From Periplaneta americana (taxonomy: Eukaryota > Arthropoda > Insecta > Blattodea > Blattidae), in the NCBI RefSeq assembly GCF_040183065.1, contig NC_091127.1:107354334-107418333 (forward strand): a stretch of 64,000 nucleotides of DNA, written 5' to 3'. A program made the position numbers and the translations under genes. The notes below the pieces were generated by a model, which searched no databases, was not told the DNA's origin, and saw only the letters and a program-made list of their open reading frames with translations. Below are positions 31,625 through 43,794 of this stretch, piece by piece. The stretch's first letter is position 1, and each line of letters opens with the position of its first letter.

Positions 31625-31998
31625 ACTTACAGTTACTGGAGTGGGAGGAAAATGAAAGGGAGGGAGGGAACTTGTAATTTTACTCCTCACCATGTCCCTT
31701 TATTTGGGCGAATAGTACGCAGATGAATAGACGGCATACAAAAGCCACTTTTGCGGTATTATAGACACTGAACACATTTTTTTTTTCCACGATACATTGT
31801 GGAATGTTTGTCTTACTTGCTTGCTCTTTATTAAATGAAAAAATATTTGGTCCCAGTTAGACTCCCTCAATAATATCTAGAGAGGAACTGAGACAATAGA
31901 ACCAGACTAGCCTACCTTAACGCATAATCCAGTACTAAATAAAGGTAACAGATTTTCCTTATCCCTCCTCATAAAGTAGCTGTAAAATGAAAATGATG

Positions 31999-32059
<61 letters not shown>

Positions 32060-32960
32060 TATATACATAATAAATATTAGTTGCCTCATAATTGGTGCCT
32101 TGTTGATATCACTTGTGAGAGGTTCAGACCTTCCTTCGGACAATTGACTAAAAAAACAATAACATAACATATATATCACAATTATGATCAAATTTGTTTA
32201 ATATCTATGATTTTATTCTCATAGGTAATTTATTTGTTCCTTTCTAGTCATTCAATGCTATCAATCCATTACATAGCTATTTTCATTGGTGATGCTATCA
32301 AAAAAGATTTCATGTTTTTTATGCAACATGGACATAATTTTATTAGAGAAAAAAGAATGATTTATTATTTCATCGAAACAGTTATTAATATTATTTATGT
32401 ATGATTACTTGATTAGATTTACTTATTAATAAATTAATGAAGGTCATCATAACTGGTTCCAGCCAATCAGAAATCCATTTTCTTAACTCTCATTATAAAG
32501 GTTCTCTGCGTTAGATAACGCTTTTACTTGTCATCCGCGGTGATATGATTACTGTAGTTGCTATGTTTACTGGAGTCCTCGAAAAACGATAATGACCTAC
32601 AGAATTACTGGAATTTTTAATGACGCTCGGAATACGTATCCAAACCTACGATAATCATGCAAAAGCCAGCATTCTATCACGAGGCAGTCTCATTATACGA
32701 AATGTTCTTTTGCAAATCTCAGCATATTACCATGGTGATACCGTATTCATTTCTCTGTAACACAGAAATATCTTGATCTTCGTAGCTTTTGAAACCACCG
32801 TGCTTTTATTGTGTCAGTGATACATATATATTTTCTCCCCACACCTCCTCCACTTGTATATTTCCTTACTTTGTAGCATTTTCTTCGTACTCTTTCTCTC
32901 TTTCGTTCATGTTTCCTGTTATTGTCTTCCCTTTTTCTTCTCTTCCGAAACATTAAGAAT
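31625..32960. other. Intergenic with (AAT)n at 32003-32058
   Basis: The AAT array (about 18 units) is the only clear feature. The rest shows no recognisable gene. Confidence 0.5.
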
Positions 32961-32966
32961 GTGGAC

Positions 32967-33694
32967 TAGAGATCAACAAAACTAACTGCCGCTCTCGCTC
33001 GCTGTGTTCGCTGTATTTGTCTTTCGACTCTCGTCTCGTTATTCTCGTGCGCTCCGAGACTCGCTCATCATTCTCGAAATAGCATTTGGTCGGCGTGGAA
33101 AGATTTCGTAACTTTGAATAACATACGTCATTGAAATAAATAACATTAGAAATGTTTAAAAGAGGCAAAAATACAAAACAGAACAGAACAGTATGTTAGT
33201 TACCAAAATGTTCTGGTTCTATTATACAATTTTACCTATGGTTATATAAATAAAAAAAATCTCAAATAAATTTGCATTTCTAAGAAACATAAAACATAAC
33301 GTTAATATCTTTACTTGAGGTTGCACACTTGATCTCAAACATATGAAAAGGAAATTCCTAGCCTTTTAATAAGGGCCTAGTAATTAAATAAAGACTGGGG
33401 AACGGATTATTAGGCCTATACACTGAAAGATAGAGATGATGTTTCAAATAGGCTACTTGATTGTTTATACATATATAGCAGTTGCCAAAGTAGATCAAAG
33501 TTCAGTCAGGTATAAACAACTGTGACGATTCAAGGCTACTTAACGTTCGGGACTTCGGGAGTGATCAATCTCGATGTTGGAAACACTCACAAGCAGTCTT
33601 AACTTCAACGACGCGACGTATACAACATTGTCGTGTGGGTTTTCGGCTTTGCGGGCGCTGTTAGTCTTGCTTTCTCGATCGTTGTTCATCTCTA
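32967..33694 (-). mobile_element. 728-bp hAT-like MITE, copy 2
   Basis: Reverse-orientation partner of 17752-18477, with ends tagagatcaacaa and ttgttcatctcta and matching interior blocks such as aaagatttcgtaactttga. The flanks atgtggac and atgtgcga are a degenerate 8-bp duplication. Confidence 0.82.
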
Positions 33695-33699
33695 ATGTG

Positions 33700-34405
33700 C
33701 GAATCTTCATAAAAAGCTGGCGGATCGAGCTTCTACTAGCAGATCTCTTTTGTGTGAGAATATAAAATATACCTGCTCGTCTATAAACTACATAGGCTAC
33801 CCCCTTCATCTAAGTGTCAGAAGAGCTACCCCTGACTTCAATTGCTGATGTTTCTAATAACATAATATGCTATTAAGAAAGTAAAATAGTTTTTTAAAGA
33901 ACATGTTACTCTTCATGTATGTTAAAGACGGTTGTCTGCGACATTATATGAAGGTAGCCTTAAAAAGATTGACTAATACGTATAAAGACACGAGAACTAA
34001 ATTATTGTAAAGTAGCTCACTACCATAAATTATTGTGCCGTTAGAACACACTTTCAAATTATTTCTCATAAACACTATAAATGATTCGAATTGTTCTTTT
34101 TATTGGGTGCAAGTGGATAGTGAGCGATTCTTCACTCATTGTTCTACAATTGACGTTTTATAAATAAGAGTTGAACATGTAGTCATTTATTTTGTGCACC
34201 ATTAGAATTGTGAAGATCGAAACTTGAGAAAGCTGCTGTAATTTAAATGTAATGCTTACCCTCCTAACATTTTTGTTATAGTTGTTGCATACGGGTACAC
34301 TAATAGTCTTACAATATTGAACAATTTCCGTGAGGTTACGTTATAATGGGTGTGGATCTTAGTAATGTCTAAAAATAATATATCAGTTCAAGCAGTACTG
34401 TACAT
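33700..34405. other. Intergenic, nothing recognisable
   Basis: No supportable feature. Confidence 0.4.
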
Positions 34406-34410
34406 GATGT

Positions 34411-35075
34411 CGTCCTATGTATGCCAAAATCATGAATGTGCAAATTAGAGTTTCGAGAAAAACGAAGTTAAAGATTCAAACCTAGTTTAAAATTCAGGAA
34501 ATGGTTCTACCGCCAACCTTTTATTAGAATCTTGTTTTATTATTTATTGCAACCCTCTTTGTGTCGATATTTTATTTTTATTCCTCTTATGAGTTATTTA
34601 GATTTTGTCACATTCATGTTCATGGCAAACATGAAAATTTAATGAAAGACAACATTCAGGTTTACGAATATTTAAATATTAAATACACATTATATAATAC
34701 AAACATTAAATGCATAGAAGTCATTAATAATATTAGAATATTTACAAAAACATTCATCCAATTATTGTTTAATCATTTTGAAAAGTCTGAAATATACTCA
34801 TAACATTATAAACACTTCATGTCAAAATCACGAATGTGTCACATTGGCGTTTTAGCACATTTTAAATTACATAATCCGAATAATAGGAACATCAATGTGG
34901 CACAGTCATTACTTTGACATAACTGGGCAGGTACAACAAGCACATTCATGAAACAGTTCCTCGCGATATTGACTTTAATTGTGAAAATAGATATTTCTCA
35001 ATGTGGCAAAACATAATCTTCTAAAACTGCGTCCTATAATGCACTTTCATGGGTTTGGCATACCTACCTGGGACG
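34411..35075. mobile_element. Candidate 0.67-kb TIR element
   Basis: The left segment cgtcctatgtatgccaaaat with catgaatgtgca (34411-34443) recurs inverted at 35033-35075 (tgcactttcatgggtttggc, atacctacctgggacg). Matching is imperfect, with a small insertion. The interior frame at 34561-34803 has no known domain. Confidence 0.4.
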
Positions 35076-35171
35076 ATATGTCACTTCAAAATTTAAAGCG
35101 TTATAAATATATAATACCTATTTGAGATAAAAAAAAGACATCACTATGTTGGGAAAATAATAGGGCTTGGT

Positions 35172-35605
35172 TTTCACAAAACTTTGGAAATATGTCTGCC
35201 TTCCTCTTGTTCAACAAATGCCATTCCTTCTTCGACACCTTGCATAGCGTTTTGAAGAAAGTATTTTGCGAGATAGCATCTTTCAGTTGTATGGCTGTGC
35301 CACGAAAAGTCGGTTGGATTGAGATCTGGAGATCGTGAAGGCCATATTGTTGGAAAGTGCGTACTGATGACTCGATCACCAAATTTCCGTGTAATTGGTT
35401 GTATTGCAGAGGTGTAGATGTGCATAAAGAATATGTATTTCACGTCGTGATTCCTCAACGTAGGGATGACGAAGTTCTGAAGCACATTTTGGTAGCGCTC
35501 CCATTTACTGTAATAATCTCTATTACTCCATTATCGTCTTCTTCGTAGAAATATAGGTCAATGACGAATTGTGAAGTAAAACCACACCAAGCAGTGAAGA
35601 CGTTG
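35172..35605 (-). pseudogene. Tc1/mariner-superfamily transposase remnant
   Basis: Reading leftward from about 35605: VFTAWCGFTSQFVIDLYFYE, EDDNGVIEIITVNG, a frameshift, WERYQNVLQNFVIPTLRNH, FGDRVISTHFPTIWPSRSPD and LNPTDFSWHSH. The last part contains the PDLNP signature of DDE_3-type transposases, close to the third catalytic position. The middle catalytic segment is altered (FMHIYTSA in place of the usual QDGAPPH-like run), so the enzyme would be inactive. The N-terminus is absent; related N-terminal sequence is at 40.6-40.9 kb. Confidence 0.8.
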
Positions 35606-35609
35606 TTGA

Positions 35610-37250
35610 ATCAAAACTTGGGAGTTAATAAACCAGACAAAATTCTGTAATTACAGTATGTGTGTTAACTCCGTCTTTAAGAAAGAAGTGTGTTCCATTT
35701 GTTCAGAAAACTTTGTTCAACCAGTGAATATTAAGTTGAATTCTCTGCTACCATAAATAAAGCAAAAGCATATTTTCTGCTTGTCACTTTCTGTGAGTGC
35801 GAACACTGGTTTTACAGTAGTTTATATGGGTATATACAATATTAAGATGTTTTCTTAGACCTCTCCAAACTTTGCTTTAGTCATATGAAAATGCCTGAAC
35901 ACCTGACTAACATTACCCATTACATAATAACCATACCTACTTATTTAATTACTTACCTGACAACCTCAGGAGCAGTATCATTAATTAGCTTCGTTCGGTA
36001 TTCCAGATTTCTTCTTATCAGCAACCGAACCAGTTTCCTCAAACCTTCTGGTTAAGTATTCATAATTACGAATAAAACATGGTCCTTATCTTAGTATTCT
36101 AAATTTTCTCAGATAATGGTATATCAACCACCGGCAGCCAACCGCAAGATGTCCATAAGGAAAAACAATTCATCTATGAACCAACAATCCCGTATTATCA
36201 AGAGAAATATTAATTATTACAACAGATAGACGTAATTGGCTTGATGGTCGGAGCAAGAGGATCCATCCCGAAGCAGTTTGTTGATTTTTGAAAGACTTTT
36301 CATTTGCCTTCATCTATAATTACCAATGTTTGTTTATTTGCGTTGAAAGGTTCGATTGCATTGTTAAGATATCACCTCAGATGAGACATTGCACTATGAT
36401 TTCTTTTTTTCTTTCTTGCATTGGTTTTATATTCATCTACTCTACTCTACTCTACTCCACGTCTACGTTTGAACCTCTCCATGTAGAGGTCAATAAAAAC
36501 TAAATACTTCACTCGCCTTTTCGGCGCCTAAAGGTAAATGAAGACGGCGTTACCACGTAGATCCTTAGCTCAGTTGTCATAATAAACACTTTTGTGCTTA
36601 TTACTAATGAATAAAAATTCTCTGCTTGCCTGCTGTTTGTCTTGGGGTAAGGGAAGGGGAATGCTCCTAGCTGCAACGCCGCGCTCTGGCTTTGTACCTT
36701 CCATGTGCTTCATTAGAAACGTAAGAAGTCGATTCTGTTGCCACTGTAGCTGTAGTGCGGAGGAGTGCGCTTGATAGCATCATTGTTGGTGTTAGGTGTC
36801 GCCCTGGCGACATTCTGCTTGTGTTCGGAGAATAGTCGGTGTTATCTGGTGACCGTTGCCTCGTGTTATTTTCGGGACTAAAAAGCCGCTAATAGAGCTA
36901 TTCACTAATATAACTTCTGGAGTTGCAACAAAATGGACCGGATTGCAAAGTCTACACGAGATGGAATTTAGTCCATCCCTTCATTACACTTTAACACTTT
37001 AGACACACAATGTTATTTTGTTTCTGCACTGATATTTTCTTTAGTATTTTTAATTCTCTTTGAAATAATTCGTTACTATTGATTCGTATTTGCAAACGAA
37101 GTCCTTTATTCTGAATGCATAAATGAATTGTGACCTGTCTCGATAAATTTAGCATTATAAAACTTCCCTTAAAGTGTCCTGGTCGGAAAGTCGCTTGATC
37201 TTGTTTACACTGCCGTATTGAATCAAGCTGATAACACCAAGAAATTGACA
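35610..37250. other. Intergenic; short (CTCTA)n at 36433-36458
   Basis: No gene was recognised. The frames at 36288-36503 and 36592-36774 have no domain. Confidence 0.4.
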
Positions 37251-37252
37251 TA

Positions 37253-37400
37253 GTCTCGGGGTAGCAAGCGAATCTCTTGATTCGACGTTACGTTCGGGAG
37301 TGGGTTCGATTTCCTTTTGAGCCTATTACCTGGTTGGATTTTTTCCGACATTTTTCACAACTGTAAGGCGAATGTTAAGCAATTATACAGCAAATAGTAA
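37253..37400 (+). mobile_element. SINE family 1, degraded copy
   Basis: gtgggttcgatttccttttg (B-box region) followed by attacctggttggatttttt and aactgtaaggcgaatg; the 3' hairpin is lost. Confidence 0.7.
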
Positions 37401-37492
37401 TACGTATAATATTAAATGAAAACAGTTTTTGAGTGAATGTATTCTCACATTTGGATAAGTGATCCCATCTTTCTTATTGTTTGTAATAAATC

Positions 37493-37493
<1 letters not shown>

Positions 37494-37537
<44 letters not shown>
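37494..37537. repeat. (ATT)n microsatellite
   Basis: Follows 'aataaatcttt', possibly a retroelement 3' end. Confidence 0.9.
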
Positions 37538-37539
<2 letters not shown>

Positions 37540-38268
37540 CTGAGCAAAATAACAAACGTTACGACTTAAAAGATGGGAAAACCATTCTGAACAAATGAGC
37601 GAAGTACACTAGAAGAGGGAATGAAATTATGTAAAAGGAGACACAAAGTTGGAAGAAAACACGGTTGTACAGTCCACGACTCACACTACTGTTTAGTCGA
37701 GTCGTTATCGATTGATAGCGAATAACGAATGCCTTGTTTTCGAGATTCTAGTTTCAATGTTGGAAGTCGCTGTGTTGTTAGCAGATGGTGTGGCGTCTCT
37801 TGCCTGCTTTGAAAATAAAGAGATGTCGTAATAAAGGAAAGTTTCACATTCAGTGTGCTCGTCATTTTCAAACTCTGGAGACCTGCGTTCCGGGGAGGGA
37901 GAGGAATGTATGTGTGTATACGTGTGTGTTAGTGTGTTTTTCCAGTATTTTTCCAGTATATGGATGAGCGGATGGATGGATGGATGGGCAAATATTTAAT
38001 TCATTGCTGTATTTTCAACTCCGTCTAATCAATTGTACATTCTTGGGAATGTTTTAATATTGCTCTTAGTGGTACGTCATAGTTATTGTTCTCGGCCTGG
38101 AGACCTGGTGGAACTCTCCGTGTTGCACGGCACTGTGTTCTCAGGTGAAGCCACACAGGATACCTAGACTGTTTATCTCTTTAAGCTTTCCCTAACTTAT
38201 TCATCGTTAGCTTCACCTGCCTTAACTTTTATTCTGCATTACATTGTACTGTTGTCTACTTCCACATT
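37540..38268. other. Intergenic with a short (GGAT)n at 37967-37987
   Basis: Nothing else supported. Confidence 0.4.
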
Positions 38269-38282
38269 ATACAAAATAGCCT

Positions 38283-38288
38283 TACTTA

Positions 38289-38338
<50 letters not shown>

Positions 38339-38927
38339 GGCCTTTAAGGTACCCGGAGGTTCATTGCCGCCCTCACACAAGCCCGCCATTGGTCCCTATC
38401 CTGAGCAAGATTAATTCAGTCTATATCATTATATCCCACCTCCCTCAAATCCATTTTAATATTATCTTCCCATCTACGTCTCGGCCTCCCCAAAGGTCTT
38501 TTTCCCTCTGGCCTCCCAACTAACACTCTATATGCATGTCTGGATTCGCCCATACGTGCTACATGTCCTGCCCATCTCAAATGTCTGGATTTAATGTTCC
38601 TAATTATGCCAGGTGAAGAATACAATGCGTGCAGTTCTGTGTTGTGTAACTTTCTCCATTCTCCTGTAACTTCATCCCTCTTAGCCCCAAATATTTTCCT
38701 AAAACCTTATTCTCAAACACCCTTAACCTATGTTTCTCTCTCAAAGTGAGAGTCCAAGTTTCACAACCATATAAAACAACCAGAAATATAACTGTTTTAT
38801 GAATTCTAACTTTCAGATTTTTTGACAACAGACTGGATGATAAAAGCTTCTCAAACGAATAGTAACAGGCATTTCCCATATGTATTCTGTGTTTAATTTC
38901 CTCCCGAATATCATTTATATTTGTTAC
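38283..38927 (-). mobile_element. LINE (GTAA)n-tail family, 5'-truncated, with TSD
   Basis: A perfect 14-bp duplication, atacaaaatagcct, at 38269-38282 and 38928-38941 delimits a 645-bp insertion. It starts (minus strand) in TNINDIREEIKHRIHMGNAC, continues RIHKTVIFLVVLYGCETWTL and RHLRWAGHVARMGESRHAYR, then GKRPLGRPRRRWEDNIKMDL, and ends in about 14 TTAC units. At least one frameshift is present. This copy defines the tail and the mode of integration. Confidence 0.93.
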
Positions 38928-39144
38928 ATACAAAATAGCCTACAAAACAAAATTGTTGTGATGCTCCAAAAATCGATTTTCATGGAAATAAACTTTTTCT
39001 ATCGCTGTCTATCTGTATTGCAGCATTTCTTCTGTATAATATTGGAAGTTTTTATTCATATTCAGTATAAAGTATAAACGAGTCAATTTATTTAAGAAGT
39101 TTTAGACACAGCAGTGACTTAGATCAAAGGAGCTAAAGATTCAC

Positions 39145-39191
<47 letters not shown>

Positions 39192-39234
39192 ATGTATGTA
39201 TGTATGTATGTATGTATGTGTGTATGTATGTATA
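39145..39234. repeat. (TG)n(TATG)n microsatellite
   Basis: TG units pass into TATG units that abut a SINE. Confidence 0.95.
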
Positions 39235-39475
39235 TCCACACCTGTGGAGTAACGGTTAGCGCGTCTGACCGCGAAACCAGGTGACCCGGGTTCGAATCCC
39301 GGTTACGGCAAGTTATCCGGTTCATGTTTTTTCCGGGGTTTTCCCTCAACCCAATTTGAGCAAATGCTGGGTAACTTTCGGTGCTGGACCCCGGACTCAT
39401 TTCACCGGCATTATCACCTTCATCTCATTCAGACGCTAAATAAGCTAAGATGTTGATACAGCGTCGTAAAATAAC
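39235..39475 (+). mobile_element. SINE family 2
   Basis: Full head (ccacacctgtggagtaacgg), B box GGTTCGAATCCCGG, body, and 3' end taagctaagatgttgataca with AGCGTCGTAAAATAACG. It sits between a TATG array and a TA array. Confidence 0.9.

Positions 39476-39527
<52 letters not shown>
39476..39527. repeat. (TA)n microsatellite
   Basis: About 25 units. Confidence 0.95.
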
Positions 39528-39529
<2 letters not shown>

Positions 39530-40635
39530 CACAGGAAATCCCAGCTAGGTATCGGCCGGCCCCACGCACTCAAATGTCGCTACCTACCAACTCCAGGCAT
39601 TTTCGATTCTTCTCCCCACTGAAGGCCATAGGCAGGGCCGAATATTTATGGAAAGCGCAAAAATCACGACATAATAGACATACAATAGATTTTTACTAAT
39701 CTTTACAAATTAAAATATTCTGATTAATTATATGCTGATAAAACAATCGCGACAAATCGCAAAAGAGTTCTAACAGCGAAATATGAACACATTCGCGAAT
39801 TATTACTATTGCGTCATTTTATAGCGAATTTCATATTTTGAGTTTTTTCGGATTTCTTTTCACTTGAATTTGTTATATATCCAAGTAGATTACATTATGT
39901 GGTATTCCAGGTATAATGATTACGCCTACATTAGTGAACACAAAAAATGGAGAATTCAACATTTCACTAATAATTTCAAAGTGTGAATTTGAGGGTTGCA
40001 AGTTTTTTTTTTCCGTTTTTAATGAATGTGTGTTAAGTACAGTCTCAATTCAACAAATATTGTCTATTGGCCATACCGCACCTTTACCAGAAACCAACGA
40101 ACCTTTAATGTCAATTATTTGGAAAATAATATTCATACTGAGTTAATACTCCAATTCCAAAATAATTGTATTTTCCAAAATTCCCATTAATTTCCGCCAA
40201 GAGTACAAATCAATCTCCAACAATCTTCGTCAACACCAATATTAAAAAAACACAAATGATAAAATTAATCTCCATAAACACTTGCTCCTGGCCATAGGCC
40301 ATAGTACGCTTGACTTTAGCTTTGTCAGTTAGTGTAAATTTAGCAAACAGTGCGTTAGCAACAGCTCTTCATGTGCAGGTGTCTTCAGCCCAATATTATT
40401 GTGTCTGAATGGAATTTCATTTATTGAAATGCCATGCTAGAAGTTAACACTGAAAAACATAATTTTTGGGTATAGCACTTACGTGAAAACAAAGTCGTCT
40501 AGAGAAGTGTGTAGTAATTTGTGAAGCAATTCCGCGGCGTTCCGGTTCCACATAAGATATTACATAAGAAAACGTATTCTTAGATGTAGGATAGAATTCG
40601 TAGGCGAAAGCAAAGTGTTCTAACGTAAAAAAAAA
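39530..40635. other. Intergenic, nothing recognisable
   Basis: No supportable gene. Short GCGA/TCGC words recur at 39745-39830. Confidence 0.35.
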
Positions 40636-40639
40636 AAAC

Positions 40640-40921
40640 TGCATGAAATTGGACAATCAATACAACGTTCTCCAAAGAAAACTCTGCGTCATGTTGCACA
40701 TGAAGTAGGAGTTTCAAAAAGCTTACCCCGTAGAGTTACTAAATTGTTAAAATTGGAATCTTACAGAGTGGCTGTAGCTTACGAATTAGAACCGCATGAT
40801 AACGTACCGGTAAGTCGTGTGAATTTTTGTAATTTGGTTTTACAAAATATTGCTGATGGTCTTGTTGATCGCTTTCAACAATTTTCTCAGATGAGACTTG
40901 GTTCAATTTACATAGATTATA
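40640..40921 (+). pseudogene. Tc1/mariner-superfamily transposase, N-terminal half
   Basis: The plus strand reads QRSPKKTLRHVAHEVGVSKS, LPRRVTKLLKLESYRVAVAY, ELEPHDNVPVSRVNFCNLVL, QNIADGLVDRFQQF, then after a one-base shift SDETWFNLHRL. This is a helix-turn-helix followed by the first catalytic aspartate in the FSDE-x-W context. The gene is broken here by a LINE insertion. The rest of the enzyme is not found beyond the insertion. Confidence 0.78.
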
Positions 40922-41721
40922 CTTACTTACTTACAAATGGCTTTCAACGAATCCGCAGGTTCATTGCCGCTCTCACATAAGCCCGCCATCGGTTCCTTTC
41001 CTGTGCAAGATTAATCAACTCTCTATCATCATATCTCACCTCCCTCAAATCCATTTTTATATTATCCTCCCATCTACGTCTCGGCCTCCCCAAAGGTCTT
41101 TTTCTCTCCGGTCTCCCAACTAACACTCTATATGCATTTCTGGATTCGCCCATACGTGCTACATGCCCTGCCCATATCAAACGTCTGGATTTAATGTTCC
41201 TAATTATGTCAGGTGAAGAATACAATGCGTGCAGTTCTGCGTTGTGTAATTTTCTCCATTCTCCTGTAACTTCATCCCTCTTAGCCCCAAATATTTTCCT
41301 AAGAACCTTATTCTCAAACACCCTTAATCTCTGTCCCTTTCTCAAAGTGAGAGTCCAAGTTTCACAATCATACAGAACAACCGGTAATATAACTGTTTTA
41401 TAAATTCTAACTTTCAGATTTTTTGGCAGCAGACTAGATGACAAAAGCTTCTCAACCGAATAATAATAGGCATTTCCCATATTTATTCTGTGTTTAATTT
41501 CCTCCCGAGTATCATTTATATTTGAATTTTTCCACCTCTTCGAAAGGATAAATCTCCAATTTTTATGTTTCCATTTCGTACAATATTCTGGTCACGAGAC
41601 ATAATCATATACTTTGTCTTTTCGGGATTTACTTCCAAACCTATCTCTTTACTTGCTTCAAATAAAATTTCCGTGTTTTCCCTAATCGGTTGTGGATTTT
41701 CTCCTAACATATTCACGTTAT
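40922..41721 (-). mobile_element. LINE (GTAA)n-tail family, inserted in a transposase
   Basis: The 17-bp duplication aatttacatagattata (40905-40921) and aatttacatcgattata (41722-41738, one mismatch) flanks it. The minus strand is open for 178 codons (41480-40944) with VRIYKTVILPVVLYDCETWT, LRKIFGAKRDEVTGEW, LIWAGHVARMGESRNAYRVL and RKRPLGRPRRRWEDNIKMDL. Upstream, NPEKTKYMIMSRDQNIVRNG is in another frame. The tail is only two or three TTAC units. Confidence 0.93.
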
Positions 41722-41739
41722 AATTTACATCGATTATAA

Positions 41740-42118
41740 CAATTATAATAGGCCTATATTATAAAAATGAAATAGAATAATTTGTACGCTTTTATTAATC
41801 ACGTTGTCTAAGCGTTGAATATACGGGGAGATAACGGACAGAGAATGCCGGAGTTGGTCTGCCGGCAGGTGTTGATGCTTACGTCCGTGATGCCAGCCAA
41901 CACCTATCTGGGATCCTTTATATTATGTAGATAAACTGACCAATAAGGCGCAAAAATCGCAATGTAAGAAAAAATTATTTTCTTTAAAATATTAATAATT
42001 ATATAAATTAATTGTACTATCTGTTTTTCGTTGCGACTTCAGTCTAATATTTTACCTCTACTGAAGACTACCCTTCATTAAACAATTAGCAGTCACTAAT
42101 AAAATTCTAAACTCTTTT
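41740..42118. other. Intergenic, nothing recognisable
   Basis: A locally GC-richer part at 41835-41925 (agttggtctgccggcaggtg) has no identified function. Confidence 0.35.
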
Positions 42119-42119
42119 G

Positions 42120-42890
42120 TTCCTATAGCTTTGTCATCGCTTGACGTACATGGCGTTTCCTTGTTTAGTCTAGTCTTGCCTTGCTTTACTAGCCTTACTT
42201 TACTTTTCCTACATGTCTCGCTTTGCCTTGATATCTTGTTTTGACTTTTCTTGTCTTACCTTTCTTTATCTTGCTTGTCTTGCCTACATTTAACTTGCCA
42301 TGCCATGCGTTGTCCATACTTTACCTTGCACTGCCTCACTCTGTATTATCTTATCATGCATTGCCTTGACTTCCCTTACTGAGTCGAGTCTTGCCTTGTC
42401 TTCCTTCTTTCATTTCTTCGTCGTGGATTTTTTTCTTTTCCCTCTCTTTACTTACTCCATCAAGCCTTGTCCTGCCTCCTTTTATCTCTCTTTACTTCAT
42501 CATGCCTTGTCTTGCCTTTCTTACTTCGTCGGACCTTACTTTTCTCTCTTTTTTTTTTTACTTGTGATGCCTTGTCTTGCCTTCATTCTCCTTTCCTTAC
42601 TTCGCTATACTTCGTCCCCCCTTTTCTGTCTTTCCTTGCTCGTTATGCCTTATCTCTTTCCATATTTTGTCGAACCTTGTCTTGCCTTACCTCTAGCTTT
42701 CCTTACTGTGTCGCGCCTTGTCTTGCCTTTTTCTATCTTTTCATCATGCCTTGTATTGCCTTCCCCCTACCTTCCCTTACTTCGTTGTGCTTTATCTTGA
42801 CTCCTCTATTTTGCCTTGTAGGCCTACGTTGTATTTTTCCTTGCTTGTTGTGCCTTATCTTTTTCCATATTTTGTCCAACTTTGTCTTAG
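42120..42890 (+). repeat. Pyrimidine-rich degenerate satellite, left part
   Basis: About 770 bp built from variants of cttgtcttgccttactt-like words, with A and G rare except as TTG and CAT. No fixed period is visible. All frames on this strand are open by composition (Ser/Leu/Phe/Pro/Cys-rich), so they are not genes. Confidence 0.85.
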
Positions 42891-42891
42891 A

Positions 42892-43745
42892 AAATTATTT
42901 AAAGAGTTTATTTCCGTCAAATGATTTATCAATATTAAAACAGTAACAAATTATTACACCATATAAAATTTGCTAACGTTATTTCTAATTTGCGATATGT
43001 TGCAAACGTTTTCGCCAATCAATTGGCATCTTCAGGTATTAACAATATCTCAATATACATTACAGACATGTTCAAAATTAAAAACGTTTAAATTAGATGA
43101 GCATGTTAAAAATTTATAAATTAACAATAGGTGTGTTACTTATTACACACGATTGTCATCCAGTAAAGGATGAGTATTTCATTTAGTGATTTAGTCACAA
43201 TGGATGACCTTAATCGTGCGTAGTATAATAAGTAACACAACTATTGTTGAATCCACACCTGTGGAGTAACGGTTAGCGCGTCTGGCCGCGAAACCAGCTG
43301 GCCCGGGTTCGATTCCCGGTCGGGGCAAGTTACCTGGTTGAGGTTTCTTCCGGGGTTTTCCCTCAACCCAATATCAGCAAATGCTGGATAACTTTCGGTG
43401 CTGGGCCCCGGACTCATTTCACCGGCATTATCACTTTCATCTCATTCAGACGCTACATAACCTAAGATCTTGATAAAGCGTTGTAAAATAACCTATCAAA
43501 AACTATTATTGATTTATAAATGTTTTATCGTGTTTCTCTAATTTAATTGTTTTAAATTTTGAACATGTCTGTAATGTATATTGAGATATATTATTAATGC
43601 CTGAAGATGCCAATTGATTGGCGAAAACGCTTGCAACATATCGCAAATTACAAATAACATTAGCAAATTGTATATGATGTATTAATTTGATATTGTTTCA
43701 ATATTGATAAGTCATTTGACGGAAATACACTCTTTAAATAATTTG
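42892..43745. mobile_element. Inverted-repeat retroelement end, split by a SINE
   Basis: Arms 42892-43190 and 43190-43745 (minus the SINE) are complementary: aaattatttaaagag..., tttccgtcaaatga, aatttgctaacgttatttct, cgccaatcaattggcatctt and acatgttcaaaatt all recur inverted. The centre (ggtgtgttacttatta with ttagtgatttagtcacaatg) is also palindromic. Each arm has CTGAAGA-stem-GAAA (43013-43035 minus and 43601-43625 plus), a relaxed hammerhead-like core. It split the pyrimidine satellite. Confidence 0.65.
43251..43501 (+). mobile_element. SINE family 2 inside the inverted-repeat element
   Basis: Complete copy with an 11-bp duplication, actattgttga at 43240-43250 and actattattga at 43502-43512 (one mismatch). 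It is younger than the hairpin element it interrupts. Confidence 0.9.
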
Positions 43746-43794
43746 ATATTATACATTTACTTATCGGAACACAACATAATGGTTTTTAAGAACT

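Noticed and set aside
33540-33809. 89-codon minus-strand frame
   Set aside because: It crosses the terminus of a non-coding MITE and is open by chance.
42300-42946. Long frames of 159-166 codons, Leu/Ser/Cys-rich
   Set aside because: Open because the strand is nearly free of A and G; the protein is a compositional artefact.
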